DNA of 17,102 nt from Smittium culicis (Eukaryota; Kickxellomycota; Harpellomycetes; Harpellales; Legeriomycetaceae): positions 1 through 17,102 of the forward strand of contig LSSN01000336.1 of assembly GCA_001970855.1 (NCBI GenBank), given 5' to 3'. Positions 9,274 to 17,102 of the stretch are shown here, piece after piece (position 1 is the first letter of the stretch; each line of letters starts with the position of its first letter). The notes under the pieces were generated by a model that saw nothing but the letters and a program-made list of their open reading frames with translations, was not told the DNA's origin and ran no database searches. Position numbers and translations under genes: made by a program.

Positions 9274-12200
9274 GTATTTTATATCTCACCCCATTTTTAC
9301 TCCATTTTTATCAAGGTTTTTATAACATCTTATTAATCACTTGATTTTTTTTTGTTTGAACTAGTCAACGATAAAGGTCTTGATGGAGATGTTTGTCCTT
9401 TACCAACATTAATGAGACTTGAGTGTCCATTGGTATGCGTAACAGATATAAATTTATGTCCCGATCCCGCAAGACCCAGCTGCGGAACTGGTGAAACGTA
9501 CTGCGCTGATGGTGTTTGTAGAACTTCTTGTCCAGAAAATCTACTTAATCCCTGCCTGTGCGGAGTTTCGAGCTCTTTACTATCCCAAAATACTCTTTCC
9601 CTAATCCCTTGTAACACATTCATAGCAAGGAATATAACTAGCTATAATGCAACAATTTCAAACGAGAATAAGAACGTTTGTTTATCCCAAATGGGTCTAG
9701 GCAGTATAGAAGATTGGTCTTACAATATCACAGGGAATAGCGTGTATTTAAGCTGCCCCTCAGTTGAAGTTCCACCTCTAACTCTTAGAGAACCTGCATT
9801 CATGTTTTTTTGGATATTGATTGCTTCCCAAGCTGTCTTGTTTAGTCTTTGGTCTGCTTATAGGCGCGCCTTAGATAAAAATTCCGTTTCAGATTCTAAA
9901 AAAAATTCTCTAAACGAATTCAAAGCTAAAGAAATCTCAGAGGGCAGTGATTATCTATCAAAAAACAATGTTTCGATAAATCATTCCGAAAAGAGCCATC
10001 TTTCAAATGCCTCCTCTACCCTAGATAACGATACCAGGGGAGGAGACGGTGGAGTTAAACTACAAGGATTTAATAATTCGATATTCGGATCTATTGTTCT
10101 ATATTATGTTCACTTTAACACCTTGGCTTTGATTGTGTTTTCCTTGATTATTTGCTTGGATTACTATGGCCTAATAACCGGAACTGGTGCCGGCCTGACT
10201 CATGGGGATTATGACTACAGTGGTGCCCTATTCATCATTAATTGGTCATACATGGCATTCTGGGTAATTGCACTAGTCATTTTTAGAGATAAAGTAAACA
10301 ACTACTTCAAAATTAAAACAAGAATCAGAGACGCAAAATACATCCAAGTCCTACAAAATCGTGAAAATGTTATCTTTCAAAAAGATTCGTATGGAACTCT
10401 TGTTGAACTAGTCTTGAGAATTGAAAAAAGATTTAACGAACTGTTTAGTAAAAATTCATCTGTCACCACTTGTAAAGTAGAAACTAACAGCTCCAATGCT
10501 AAATTCTTTGAATATAACTGCACCCGATATGTTTATAACCCAGAGTTGGATTTCTATGAATCAATCTCCTACAGCGTTGGTGAAAACAATAATTCAATTC
10601 TCGAATTAAAATCAGGCCTTACCTCTGAAGAAGCTGAAAAACGACTCGGGTATTTAGGGCTAAACTTTATCTCTGTCACTGTACCTTCATTACCAAAAGC
10701 TCTTTTTTATGAGTAAGTATATCTTTTGCTATGTTATTTTTGTTTTACCTTGAAACTTTCTCATCACCATTTTTATTTTTATAGGTTCATGAACTTTTTC
10801 TACATTTATCAATTCATGATGTTATGGCTGTTTTATTATTATAATTACTGGCAAGTGTAAGTAGTTTTTTTTTTTAAATACTATTTTTTTTCTTTTTTTA
10901 AAAGCTTTTTGAAATCAAGTTGTTCAATTAAAATAATCCGATTATTTATCATAGAGGTCTTGCAAATACTGTAGTTATCTTAATATCAGCGATAACCAAA
11001 GTATATGTAAAAATTAAAGCAGAAACTCGTGTAAAAAAGTTAGCAGAATTTGAAGATACAGCTAATGTTATTCGCAGTGGAAAGCCTGAAAACATCAACA
11101 CAAAAAATCTTGTTATCGGAGATGTACTGATTTTAGATACGAATAAAATCGCCCCTTGTGATTTGATCCTGCTTTCTGGAAATGTTACTGTAGATGAAAG
11201 TTCGCTTACTGGTGAAGCAATGCCCGTCAGAAAAATACCGCTAAAAAGTAATAATATTGCATATGATAAATATGCATCTGATAAAATTTCAACAATTCTA
11301 TCTGGCACAATGATTCTACAATCCAAATCAATAAGCGAAAAAGGAGCCCTTGCATTAGTAACTGCTGTCGGAACATCAAGTGAAAAAGGAAAGCTTATTC
11401 ACAAAATCCTCTTCCCTAAGCAAATCCAATTTATTTTCAACCTTCAAATGAGAGTTATTATGGCAGTTTTAACTATACAGGGTCTAATTTGGTTTGGAAT
11501 GATCCTCTGGCTGCTAAAAAAGAGTGCTGTTGCATCATGGTTTTCAGCAATGTACGCTCTAGTCGAGATTATTTCGCCAATATTACCCGCCGCCCTGGTC
11601 ATTGGCCAGACTATTGCTGTTGGCCAGCTTAAAAAGAAAAACATTTTCTGCGTTGACGTTCCGCGTGTTGTCGTTGCTGGAAAAATTCAGATATTCTGCT
11701 TTGATAAAACTGGAACTCTAACAAACTCATTCTTAGATTATTTTGGAATTTCTCAAGTTTCTACGCTGATAAACAACTCTGACACAAATGAAACACACTC
11801 ACAATCACCTACACTTGGTCCGATAACTAACGAAACTAGCAAATACTCTAAAATCTGCACTCTTGGGCTAGCTTCTTGCCACTCAGTTTCTGAACTTGAT
11901 GGAGAACTTATTGGCAATCCAGTCGACATAGAAATGTTCAAAAATACTGGCTGGACTTTGAAAACGCAATCGGATAAGCAAAATCCTTTAATAGTTCCTC
12001 CCAATAATGGTCTTGATGCATCTGGAAAAACTTATGAGCCGATCCAAATATTAAAAGAATTCGAGTTCCAACACCATCGCCAGTCTATGAGCGTTTGCGT
12101 TCAGGAAGTGGATTCAGGGAACGTATACAGCTTTGTAAAAGGTTCCTTTGAAAAAATTGCAGAAATCGTTGACCCAAAATCAGTTCCAAGCGAGTACTTC

Positions 12201-13709
12201 GATGTAGCTAAAAATCTGGCCAAAGAAGGCTGCTACGTTTTGGCACTTGCATACAAGTCGCATGGAAAAGCCGACGCTTCGAAGTTTGCTAACATTGACA
12301 GAGATCAAGTTGAATCTGACGTTAGACTTGGTTGCATTATTGCGTTTAGGAATGAACTGAAGCACGATACTAGAGATGCATTAAACGAAATATCAATGTC
12401 TAATACTCGCAACGTTATGATTACTGGCGATACTACGCTAACAGGAGTTCATATTGCCCGCCAATGTGAAATGATCAAAAAAGGCTATTCTGTCATTTTG
12501 GGAGATATTGACAGCGAATCAAATAGTTTATCTTGGAAAGACGTTGATACTAACAGAATGTATTCGAATGATGAGATTTTTGGACTCCTTCCTTCTAATG
12601 TCGAGCTAGCTTTATCCGGAAAAGCTTTTACTTTCATTTGTAATATCGGCAAAATCCGCGATATCTTGCTACGTGTTCGAGTATTTGGAAGAATGACGCC
12701 TCAAAATAAGGTTGTTTGCGTAAATTTGCACATGGAAAAAGGTATAACAGCAATGTGCGGTGACGGAGGAAATGACTGCGGCGCATTACGTGCTGCCCAT
12801 GTTGGCCTTGCTCTCTCAAACTCAGAAGCTTCAATAGTATCGCCATTTAGCTCAACAAATAAATCTATATACTCGTGTGTTGAGCTAATTTCTCAAGGAA
12901 GAGGTGCTATTGCAACCTCTTTTGCAAACTACAAATTTTTGATTCTATATGGTCAAACAATGGCTATGTTTAAGGCATTTTCCATGTACTACTCCGTAAC
13001 TATTTCCCAGCCTGTTTGGATCACTGTTGACGCCTTTATTTCGGTTGGAATGTGTTTGTCGATCTCTTTAAGTAAGCCTATCAGTAAGCTTTCTCCTACT
13101 AGGCCAACTGCAAAACTGCTGGGCGCGCAGACTCTTGCCTCTGCTTTAGGCCAAATTATCATTAATTGGCTATACATGATAGTCCTATTCATTATACTAT
13201 ATAAGCAAAGCTGGTTTAAATGCCATGAATTTGATTCAAGCACAGTTGATTTTAAGAAATGGTGGCTGCTTGGAGATAACTACGAATCTGAAATTCTCGG
13301 TCTAGTGATCATGATTCAATTTGCTAACTGTGGGCTAATATACAACTTTGGCTACAAATTCCGTCAAAGATGGTATAAAAACTATGTCCTCCTAGCTGTC
13401 TACACTGGCTTTATTTCTATTTTCAGCTATATTATGCTATCTACACCAAACAGACTAGGATGTATGTTTAGAATGAATTGTGGAGACCCAGATGTTTTGG
13501 AGAGCTTGGGATACAAGAAACCAAACTTCTACATCGAGCCCTATAATATCCCCCAAGGACATAACGTAATTCCAAAAAACTTTAGACTATTTTTGTGGAT
13601 ATTCTGCATGTCTAATATTTTGGTTGGTGTAATTTGGGAGACTTTCGTTGTTTTAGGACCAGTAGGAAGCTTTTTTAAACGTAAAGCACAAAAATCAAAA
13701 ACTGAATGA
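9192..13709 (+). CDS. P5B-type P-type ATPase (ATP13A/Ypk9 family), 4 exons
   Basis: Exons: 9192-9273, 9365-10712, 10785-10856 and 10955-13709. Introns are 91, 72 and 98 bp, two with perfect GTAAGT donors; the protein has 1418 residues. Residues 1-22 form a signal peptide (ITKRIFTLLTCIFLPSLTNS). About 38-95 holds ten cysteines, with three N-glycosylation sequons beyond. Hydrophobic segments lie at about 171-195, 268-300 and 312-336, and the M1/M2 pair at about 478-518. Then come TGE (586-588, actuator), SPILP in M4 (708-712), the phosphorylated Asp of DKTGTLT (D751), KGSFE (896-900, nucleotide binding), TGD (991-993), GDGGND followed by CGALRAAHVG (1103-1118) and C-terminal membrane helices. 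The P5-specific CGALRAAHVG and the KKKNIFC/CFDKTGTLT context place it in P5B. Characterised P5B pumps (ATP13A2, ATP13A3) move polyamines out of endolysosomes, and yeast Ypk9 is vacuolar; the substrate here is inferred. All catalytic motifs are intact. The odd points are the M4 signature and the Cys-rich ectodomain. Confidence 0.95.
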
Positions 13710-14548
13710 TTTTAGACATTACTTTTATTTTACATCTTGCTTTTTGGTATATTTAATCTAATCTTAACTGATATCCATCTTTTACTACTTAATATCAACA
13801 AATTATGTTTCAAATAAATATTATCTTTTTTCTTATTATCAAATCGACTATTAGCATCGTATTTTAAATAGCTAATCACTTCGGCTGTCTTAGCCTCTAT
13901 AATTAACGCAATAAAGCTCTACAGTAACACATTGAGAAATATTATTCTTAAACCAAGAGCATTTTATTGTTATAAACTAATTATTTCTGGGCTTGGAAAA
14001 TTTTTTCTTTTCAAACGTGCCAATAATATCGCAGAGAATTATTGGTAAATTTTTATAATCTTATAGTTTACACTTTTATTTTTTCAAGTTTTTTCTTAAA
14101 AATAAAGGATCTTTAAACTATCAAACCTGAAGACTAACGGCTTCAATATTTTAATCGTATATTGATTAGCTCATCAAGAGCTACTTTATGGTAAAAGTAC
14201 GAAAAATATATCCAAAGTTTAAATAAAGTTAATTAAAGTTAAATTTTCACCTCAAGAGTACGACTAAAAGCTCTAAACTTGGCCAGTATCACACCAAATC
14301 TTAAGACATCTTTGGATTCTGAATAAACCTTATGATCTGGAGTATACGTTAGTAAAAATTATATATACTATAAAAAAATTTTTTTTGAGAAGCTCTGACA
14401 TAAGTAATAAAACTTTTTTTTTGTTGTCATGGGCTGCAGTTTGGTATATATCTCAGGTTCTTAGGATAAGTATAACCTAGACAATAAAATTCTGAGCGTC
14501 CAAGTTCAGAGCACGCCTTTAATTAGTCAATTTCCAGTAAAAAAATGC

Positions 14549-14582
14549 GGAATCGATCGATTTCAATTAATTTGACGATTCC
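14549..14582 (+). repeat. Hairpin upstream of retrotransposon ORF1
   Basis: GGAATCG at 14549-14555 pairs perfectly with CGATTCC at 14576-14582 across a 20-nt AT-rich loop. It lies 100 nt before the ORF1 start, in the presumed 5' UTR. A 7-bp stem can occur by chance; it is listed because it directly precedes the G-free leader. Confidence 0.4.
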
Positions 14583-14611
14583 AACTAATTTGCAGCACAA
14601 AAAAATTACTG

Positions 14612-14664
14612 CATAAATAAAAACAAAAAAAATCACTAAAATCACAAAAAACTAAAAAAAAAAA
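14612..14664 (+). promoter_or_regulatory. A-rich, G-free leader before ORF1
   Basis: Fifty-three bases contain no G and consist mostly of A with scattered C and T, ending shortly before the ORF1 start. The transcript would be unstructured here, a property associated with efficient ribosome loading or poly(A)-binding-protein contact in some viral and retroelement leaders. Its role here is inference. Confidence 0.35.
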
Positions 14665-14681
14665 GCTTTAATTTACCAGCT

Positions 14682-16202
14682 ATGGTTATAAGAAAGCCTA
14701 TTAAGCGCGCAAGGATGTTATTTAGCGACGCTGTAAAAAGCGACGACCACGATAGGACTTCAAATGAAGTCTATTATCGTAAAAATACTAAATATCCTAG
14801 GGATGTCAACCTCAAGAAGGTCACAACCAAATTTAAACCACAGATAAACAAAAAAATCATGACTATTGATATGGGAAATTATGTATAAGTGTCCCTAAAA
14901 CATCTAGTAAATGGAGGTAGCCAAAGCTGCTTGAAAAAGATCGGTAGCGGAGGCTCAGACCTTAAAATCGGCTGCTCCTGGCCTCAGTTCAAAGTACATC
15001 ATATAGATTCCATAGATAGAGTCGAAGACTCTATAAATTGGACATACCACACTAGACACGATGACCAGATTGCAAAAGCATCATATTTTATCTTTGATAA
15101 AATCGAAGATGCAAAAGAATTCATGTCATTAAAAACGGAATATGGTAAAAAACAGATTGATAGGTACCAAATGGTTAAGCTTGAAGAGGATATAACCGAA
15201 ATTAATGTCCCTAACTACTGGGACGTTGGAATTTTATCAATGATAAAAATTATAAAGGATAAAATAGAACCTTTGGCCACAATTTTTGACATATGTGCGT
15301 GGTGTAAAAAAAGGGAAAAGCTATTCATCCATATGGGATAAAAATCCTTGTTAAAAAATTGAAGCAGGAAATCGAATTTCAGCTCTTCCTTGAACATGAT
15401 TCTGGATTCATAAATCTTTTCTACAAAGGATGTAAAGAGGCATGCAGTTATTGCAAGTCTACAGGGAATTATAAATCGGAATACGAGGTCCTAAATAAAA
15501 TTATTAATGATAGAAAAGCCCGCAATAGGAAAAATAAAATTTGTTTTGTTTTTAAGACCTCAGAGGCGAAAATCTCAGAATTACCAGCTGATCTTTCTCG
15601 AGAATCTGGGCAGCAAATTCCAAAAAAAAAAAACATCACTTATTGACCAGAAGATAGTGAGAGCTACCGAGCTACAAATACATCATCTATAGATGATATA
15701 GTAACACCAAATATCAATTCTGTAACCGTAATTAGAGATACTTTTGGGCTAAAAAAGCATCCTGCGGGGGAAATATGCCATAATATTTCATCTCATCCCT
15801 CTATCATAGAAGATATCTCTAAAAGTGATAGCATAAGGGACGAAACTATGGGTGATGTGATCCCATCGAAAATAAACGAAGGAAAAAAAAACAGTTATTT
15901 ATAGCGATGATTACCAAGAATCTTCAGATTACGAAGAATAGAGCTCTCCCATCCGGGCTAAAAAAGAATTTGGCACAAATAATCACGTTCAAAATAGCTC
16001 TGATCGAAACAATACACCATCAGAACATACATGCATTGCTGAAAAGTCCAGACTGGGTAAAATAACTTAGGATTAATTTCTAAAATATGTCTCTAATGTA
16101 GATAGAGCACCTCAATGATCCAATGCTGCTAATATAAACATGGGCTCTGACCTAGTAGGCGAGTCTTTCACAGACACTGAAATTTCTGAAAGCCCAATTT
16201 GA
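14682..16202 (+). pseudogene. Decayed gag-like ORF1 of the LINE element
   Basis: Reading starts at ATG 14682 in the frame of MVIRKPIKRARMLFSDAV and passes an in-frame TAA at 14886-14888. It continues through INVPNYWDVGILSMIKII, an RRM-like fold of the kind found in LINE ORF1 proteins. A one-base frame change near 15335 leads to GIKILVKKLKQEIEFQLF and the zinc-knuckle region KGCKEACSYCKSTGNYKSE. TGA at 15644 interrupts the frame again. A second frame change in the A9 run at 15883-15891 leads to the acidic tail SDDYQESSDYEE. Further stops follow at 15939, 16068, 16074, 16116 and 16200. ORF1 proteins bind element RNA and assemble the retrotransposition particle. The zinc knuckle is itself damaged: the CX2CX4HX4C pattern keeps only its first two Cys. 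This copy is clearly non-functional. Confidence 0.78.
15443..15484 (+). other. Degenerate CCHC zinc knuckle
   Basis: Codons at 15443 (TGC), 15452 (TGC), 15467 (AAT) and 15482 (TAC) fall at exactly the CX2CX4HX4C spacing. His has become Asn and the last Cys has become Tyr. The surrounding residues (YKG-CKEACSYCKSTG) match the zinc-knuckle context of retroelement gag proteins. Zinc binding should be lost, in line with the other damage in this ORF. Confidence 0.65.
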
Positions 16203-16209
16203 AATATAG

Positions 16210-16262
16210 AAAATTAAAATTAACATTAAAAACCCAAAAAAAATACAAAAACAAAAAACAAA
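16210..16262 (+). promoter_or_regulatory. Second A-rich, G-free leader before the 106-residue ORF
   Basis: This 53-nt stretch lacks G entirely and is dominated by A with occasional C and T, ending directly at the ATG of the next ORF. It carries in-frame stops (TAA at 16215, 16221 and 16227) that separate ORF1 from the downstream ORF. It closely resembles the leader before ORF1 in composition and length. It may be an internal ribosome entry or re-initiation spacer; this is inference. Confidence 0.35.
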
Positions 16263-16583
16263 ATGATAAGTGCTTGGTACTCAACGCCCAAGAGCTCAAA
16301 AAAAAACACTGTAAAAAAATACGTTATACTCAATTCTGAGCTATTTGAACAATATTTCTTTATAAAAAAAATCAAACAACGAAACGGGCTTTGGAGACAC
16401 AAAATTCACTCCAGGGCAGGCGAAAAAGTTATTTTGGGAAAATCCGAAATAAAAAATATTAAAAATGCACTGCACGCCAAAATTAGGCTAGAAGAAAGTA
16501 AAAAAAACCGATCCAGAAATCTCATTGGAAGGATCGTGCAGATCAAAACTGATAAAAATACAATAAATTCAGACAACAAATGA
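16263..16583 (+). CDS. 106-residue basic ORF between ORF1 and ORF2 of the LINE
   Basis: An intact ORF begins right after the A-rich leader and ends in TGA at 16581-16583. The product is rich in Lys, Arg and Ile (MISAWYSTPKSSKKNTVKKY at the start, RLEESKKNRSRNLIGR later), strongly basic, and without Cys or a recognised domain. Unlike ORF1 and ORF2 of this copy it has no stop or frameshift, though its short length makes that weak evidence of selection. Its last bases overlap the ORF2 start as ATGA. It could be an RNA-binding accessory protein, the remnant C-terminus of ORF1, or a small leader ORF coupling translation to ORF2. I do not recognise a family. Confidence 0.5.
   Translation: MISAWYSTPKSSKKNTVKKYVILNSELFEQYFFIKKIKQRNGLWRHKIHSRAGEKVILGKSEIKNIKNALHAKIRLEESKKNRSRNLIGRIVQIKTDKNTINSDNK
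16580..16583 (+). other. ATGA stop/start overlap between the basic ORF and ORF2
   Basis: The TGA stop of the basic ORF (16581-16583) shares bases with the ATG of ORF2 (16580-16582). Such AUGA or UAAUG overlaps are used for termination-reinitiation in some LINEs (SART1 is the described case with UAAUG). It also decides the ORF2 start. Coupled translation here is inference. Confidence 0.55.
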
Positions 16584-17102
16584 CCACATATGGAACCCCA
16601 AGTGTTGCGGTAAATTATAATTCAGACTATCAAATGCTAAAAGTTATGGCTTTTAACGTACGGGGAATAAAAAATATTAAAGAAGAGCTAGAAAACTGCA
16701 TTAATAAAAATATGCCTGATATTATAGCTCTCCAAGAAACGTTCTTAAATAAAAAGACTTACAGATATAGAATACCTGGATACACCACTATAGAGTCAAA
16801 CGCTGATTTGACTAAAGGCGGAACTGGGCTACTACTAGCAGTTAGGAATTAATCTGGTTTAATGATTAGTGAGTATAAGCATTCACAAACTTGGCTATCT
16901 GGTACCATGAATGGTATTTTCATAAAAAAAAATTTTGAGATTTTAATAACCAATGTACATATTCCAAGTAGCAGAATAAGAAAAAAAAAAGTATTGGGGA
17001 GCTAGAAAGCTCGTTTATGCGCACAAATAAAAAATTCAATATGCACATATTGCTTGGTGACCTTAATATGGACTCACCAGCCTCAATAAGATTCATCACA
17101 AA
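16580..17102 (+). pseudogene. ORF2 N-terminus: APE-type endonuclease, interrupted, runs off the window
   Basis: From ATG 16580 the product has about 20 unrelated residues, then an apurinic-endonuclease-like domain: KVMAFNVRGI (Asn26), DIIALQET (Glu53, metal-binding), GGTGLLLAV, and further on ILITNVHIPSS and LLGDLNMDS, the GDxN catalytic motif near 17055-17080. This nuclease nicks target DNA to prime reverse transcription. The frame is broken by TAA at 16850-16852 and again by a one-base change in the A10 run 16981-16990, after which the reading continues in another frame to the window edge. Reverse transcriptase should follow beyond 17102. The copy cannot encode a complete ORF2 product. Confidence 0.85.

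Larger units (their letters stand above)
13710..14681. other. Intergenic region and probable 5' UTR of the retrotransposon
   Basis: The left part is the 3' region of the ATPase gene, with AATAAA at 13813-13818, about 105 nt after the stop. No coding frame is supported on either strand. Composition becomes less AT-rich from about 14430 (GGGCTGCAG, CTGAGCGTCC), which may mark retrotransposon 5' UTR, but its exact 5' end and any target duplication cannot be seen. A 7-bp-stem hairpin (GGAATCG/CGATTCC) lies at 14549-14582, followed by an A-rich, G-free leader at 14612-14664. Confidence 0.4.
14430..17102 (+). mobile_element. Non-LTR (LINE-type) retrotransposon, decayed, 3' part beyond the window
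   Basis: The element runs left to right: A-rich leader, gag-like ORF1 with a zinc-knuckle remnant, a second A-rich leader, a 106-residue basic ORF, and ORF2 beginning with an APE-type endonuclease. The reverse transcriptase would lie beyond the window. The gag / APE endonuclease order is that of LINEs. The many stops and frameshifts show that this copy cannot make full proteins. The 5' boundary near 14430 is a guess from composition; ORF1 starts at 14682. Elements of this layout are common in early-diverging fungi. Confidence 0.8.

Noticed and set aside
9333..9623. Minus-strand 96-codon frame at 9623-9333
   Set aside because: It is antisense to the cysteine-rich exon 2 of the ATPase, which is supported by splice phase and topology.
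10949..13243. Several minus-strand frames of 60-125 codons opposite the ATPase (for example 11326-10949, 12004-11753, 13243-12989)
   Set aside because: They lie fully antisense to a well-supported coding exon and show no recognisable domains; they are shadows of codon bias.
14886..16852. Stop codons in the LINE ORFs as recoding or an alternative genetic code
   Set aside because: TAA, TAG and TGA all occur, frameshifts accompany them, and the host genes in the window use TAA and TGA as ordinary stops. Decay is simpler.
1..17102. tRNA, rRNA, snoRNA and CRISPR signals
   Set aside because: No tRNA B-box-like GGTTCRA motif in a cloverleaf setting, no rRNA-like sequence and no spaced direct repeats were found. 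Scattered TGATGA box-C-like words lack a partner D box and guide context.

Overview
The window looks like nuclear DNA of an AT-rich, intron-dense fungus. An early-diverging lineage such as the Harpellales/Kickxellomycotina (Smittium-type gut fungi) would fit, but that placement is inference. The signs are short GT-AG introns (44 to 213 bp in the supported models), almost all with GTA- donors and TAG acceptors, eukaryotic housekeeping genes, and a non-LTR (LINE-type) retrotransposon with A-rich leaders.

Region by region: 1-312 is upstream sequence. 313-4922 (+) is a ten-exon gene for an NRDE2/Nrl1-family protein, a HAT-repeat partner of the MTR4-type nuclear RNA helicase; joining the exons by phase gives 1231 codons plus stop. 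It converges on a small three-exon gene at 5608-5147 (-), for a 66-residue NDUFA3-like (fungal 9.5 kDa) subunit of mitochondrial complex I. No single ORF reveals that gene; it was found by joining exons. 7245-6063 (-) holds a probable six-exon gene of unknown identity (213 codons in the best phase-consistent model). 8036-8611 (+) holds a weaker candidate for a small secreted protein. 9192-13709 (+) is a four-exon gene for a complete P5B-type P-type ATPase (ATP13A/Ypk9 family, 1418 residues) with a signal peptide and a cysteine-rich luminal N-terminus. From about 14.6 kb to the end lies the 5' part of a LINE-type retrotransposon: a decayed gag-like ORF1, a separate 106-residue basic ORF, and the start of ORF2 with its APE-type endonuclease. 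The last two overlap by ATGA.

The host genes work in different places: nuclear RNA surveillance, the mitochondrial respiratory chain, and endolysosomal or vacuolar polyamine/cation transport. There is no sign of co-operation; this is ordinary eukaryotic gene packing. The most unusual points are the non-canonical membrane-4 signature and cysteine-rich ectodomain of the P5B ATPase, the hidden minus-strand genes, and the three-ORF layout with a stop/start overlap in the retrotransposon. All splice sites were assigned by eye from consensus, phase and family similarity; no transcript evidence was available.
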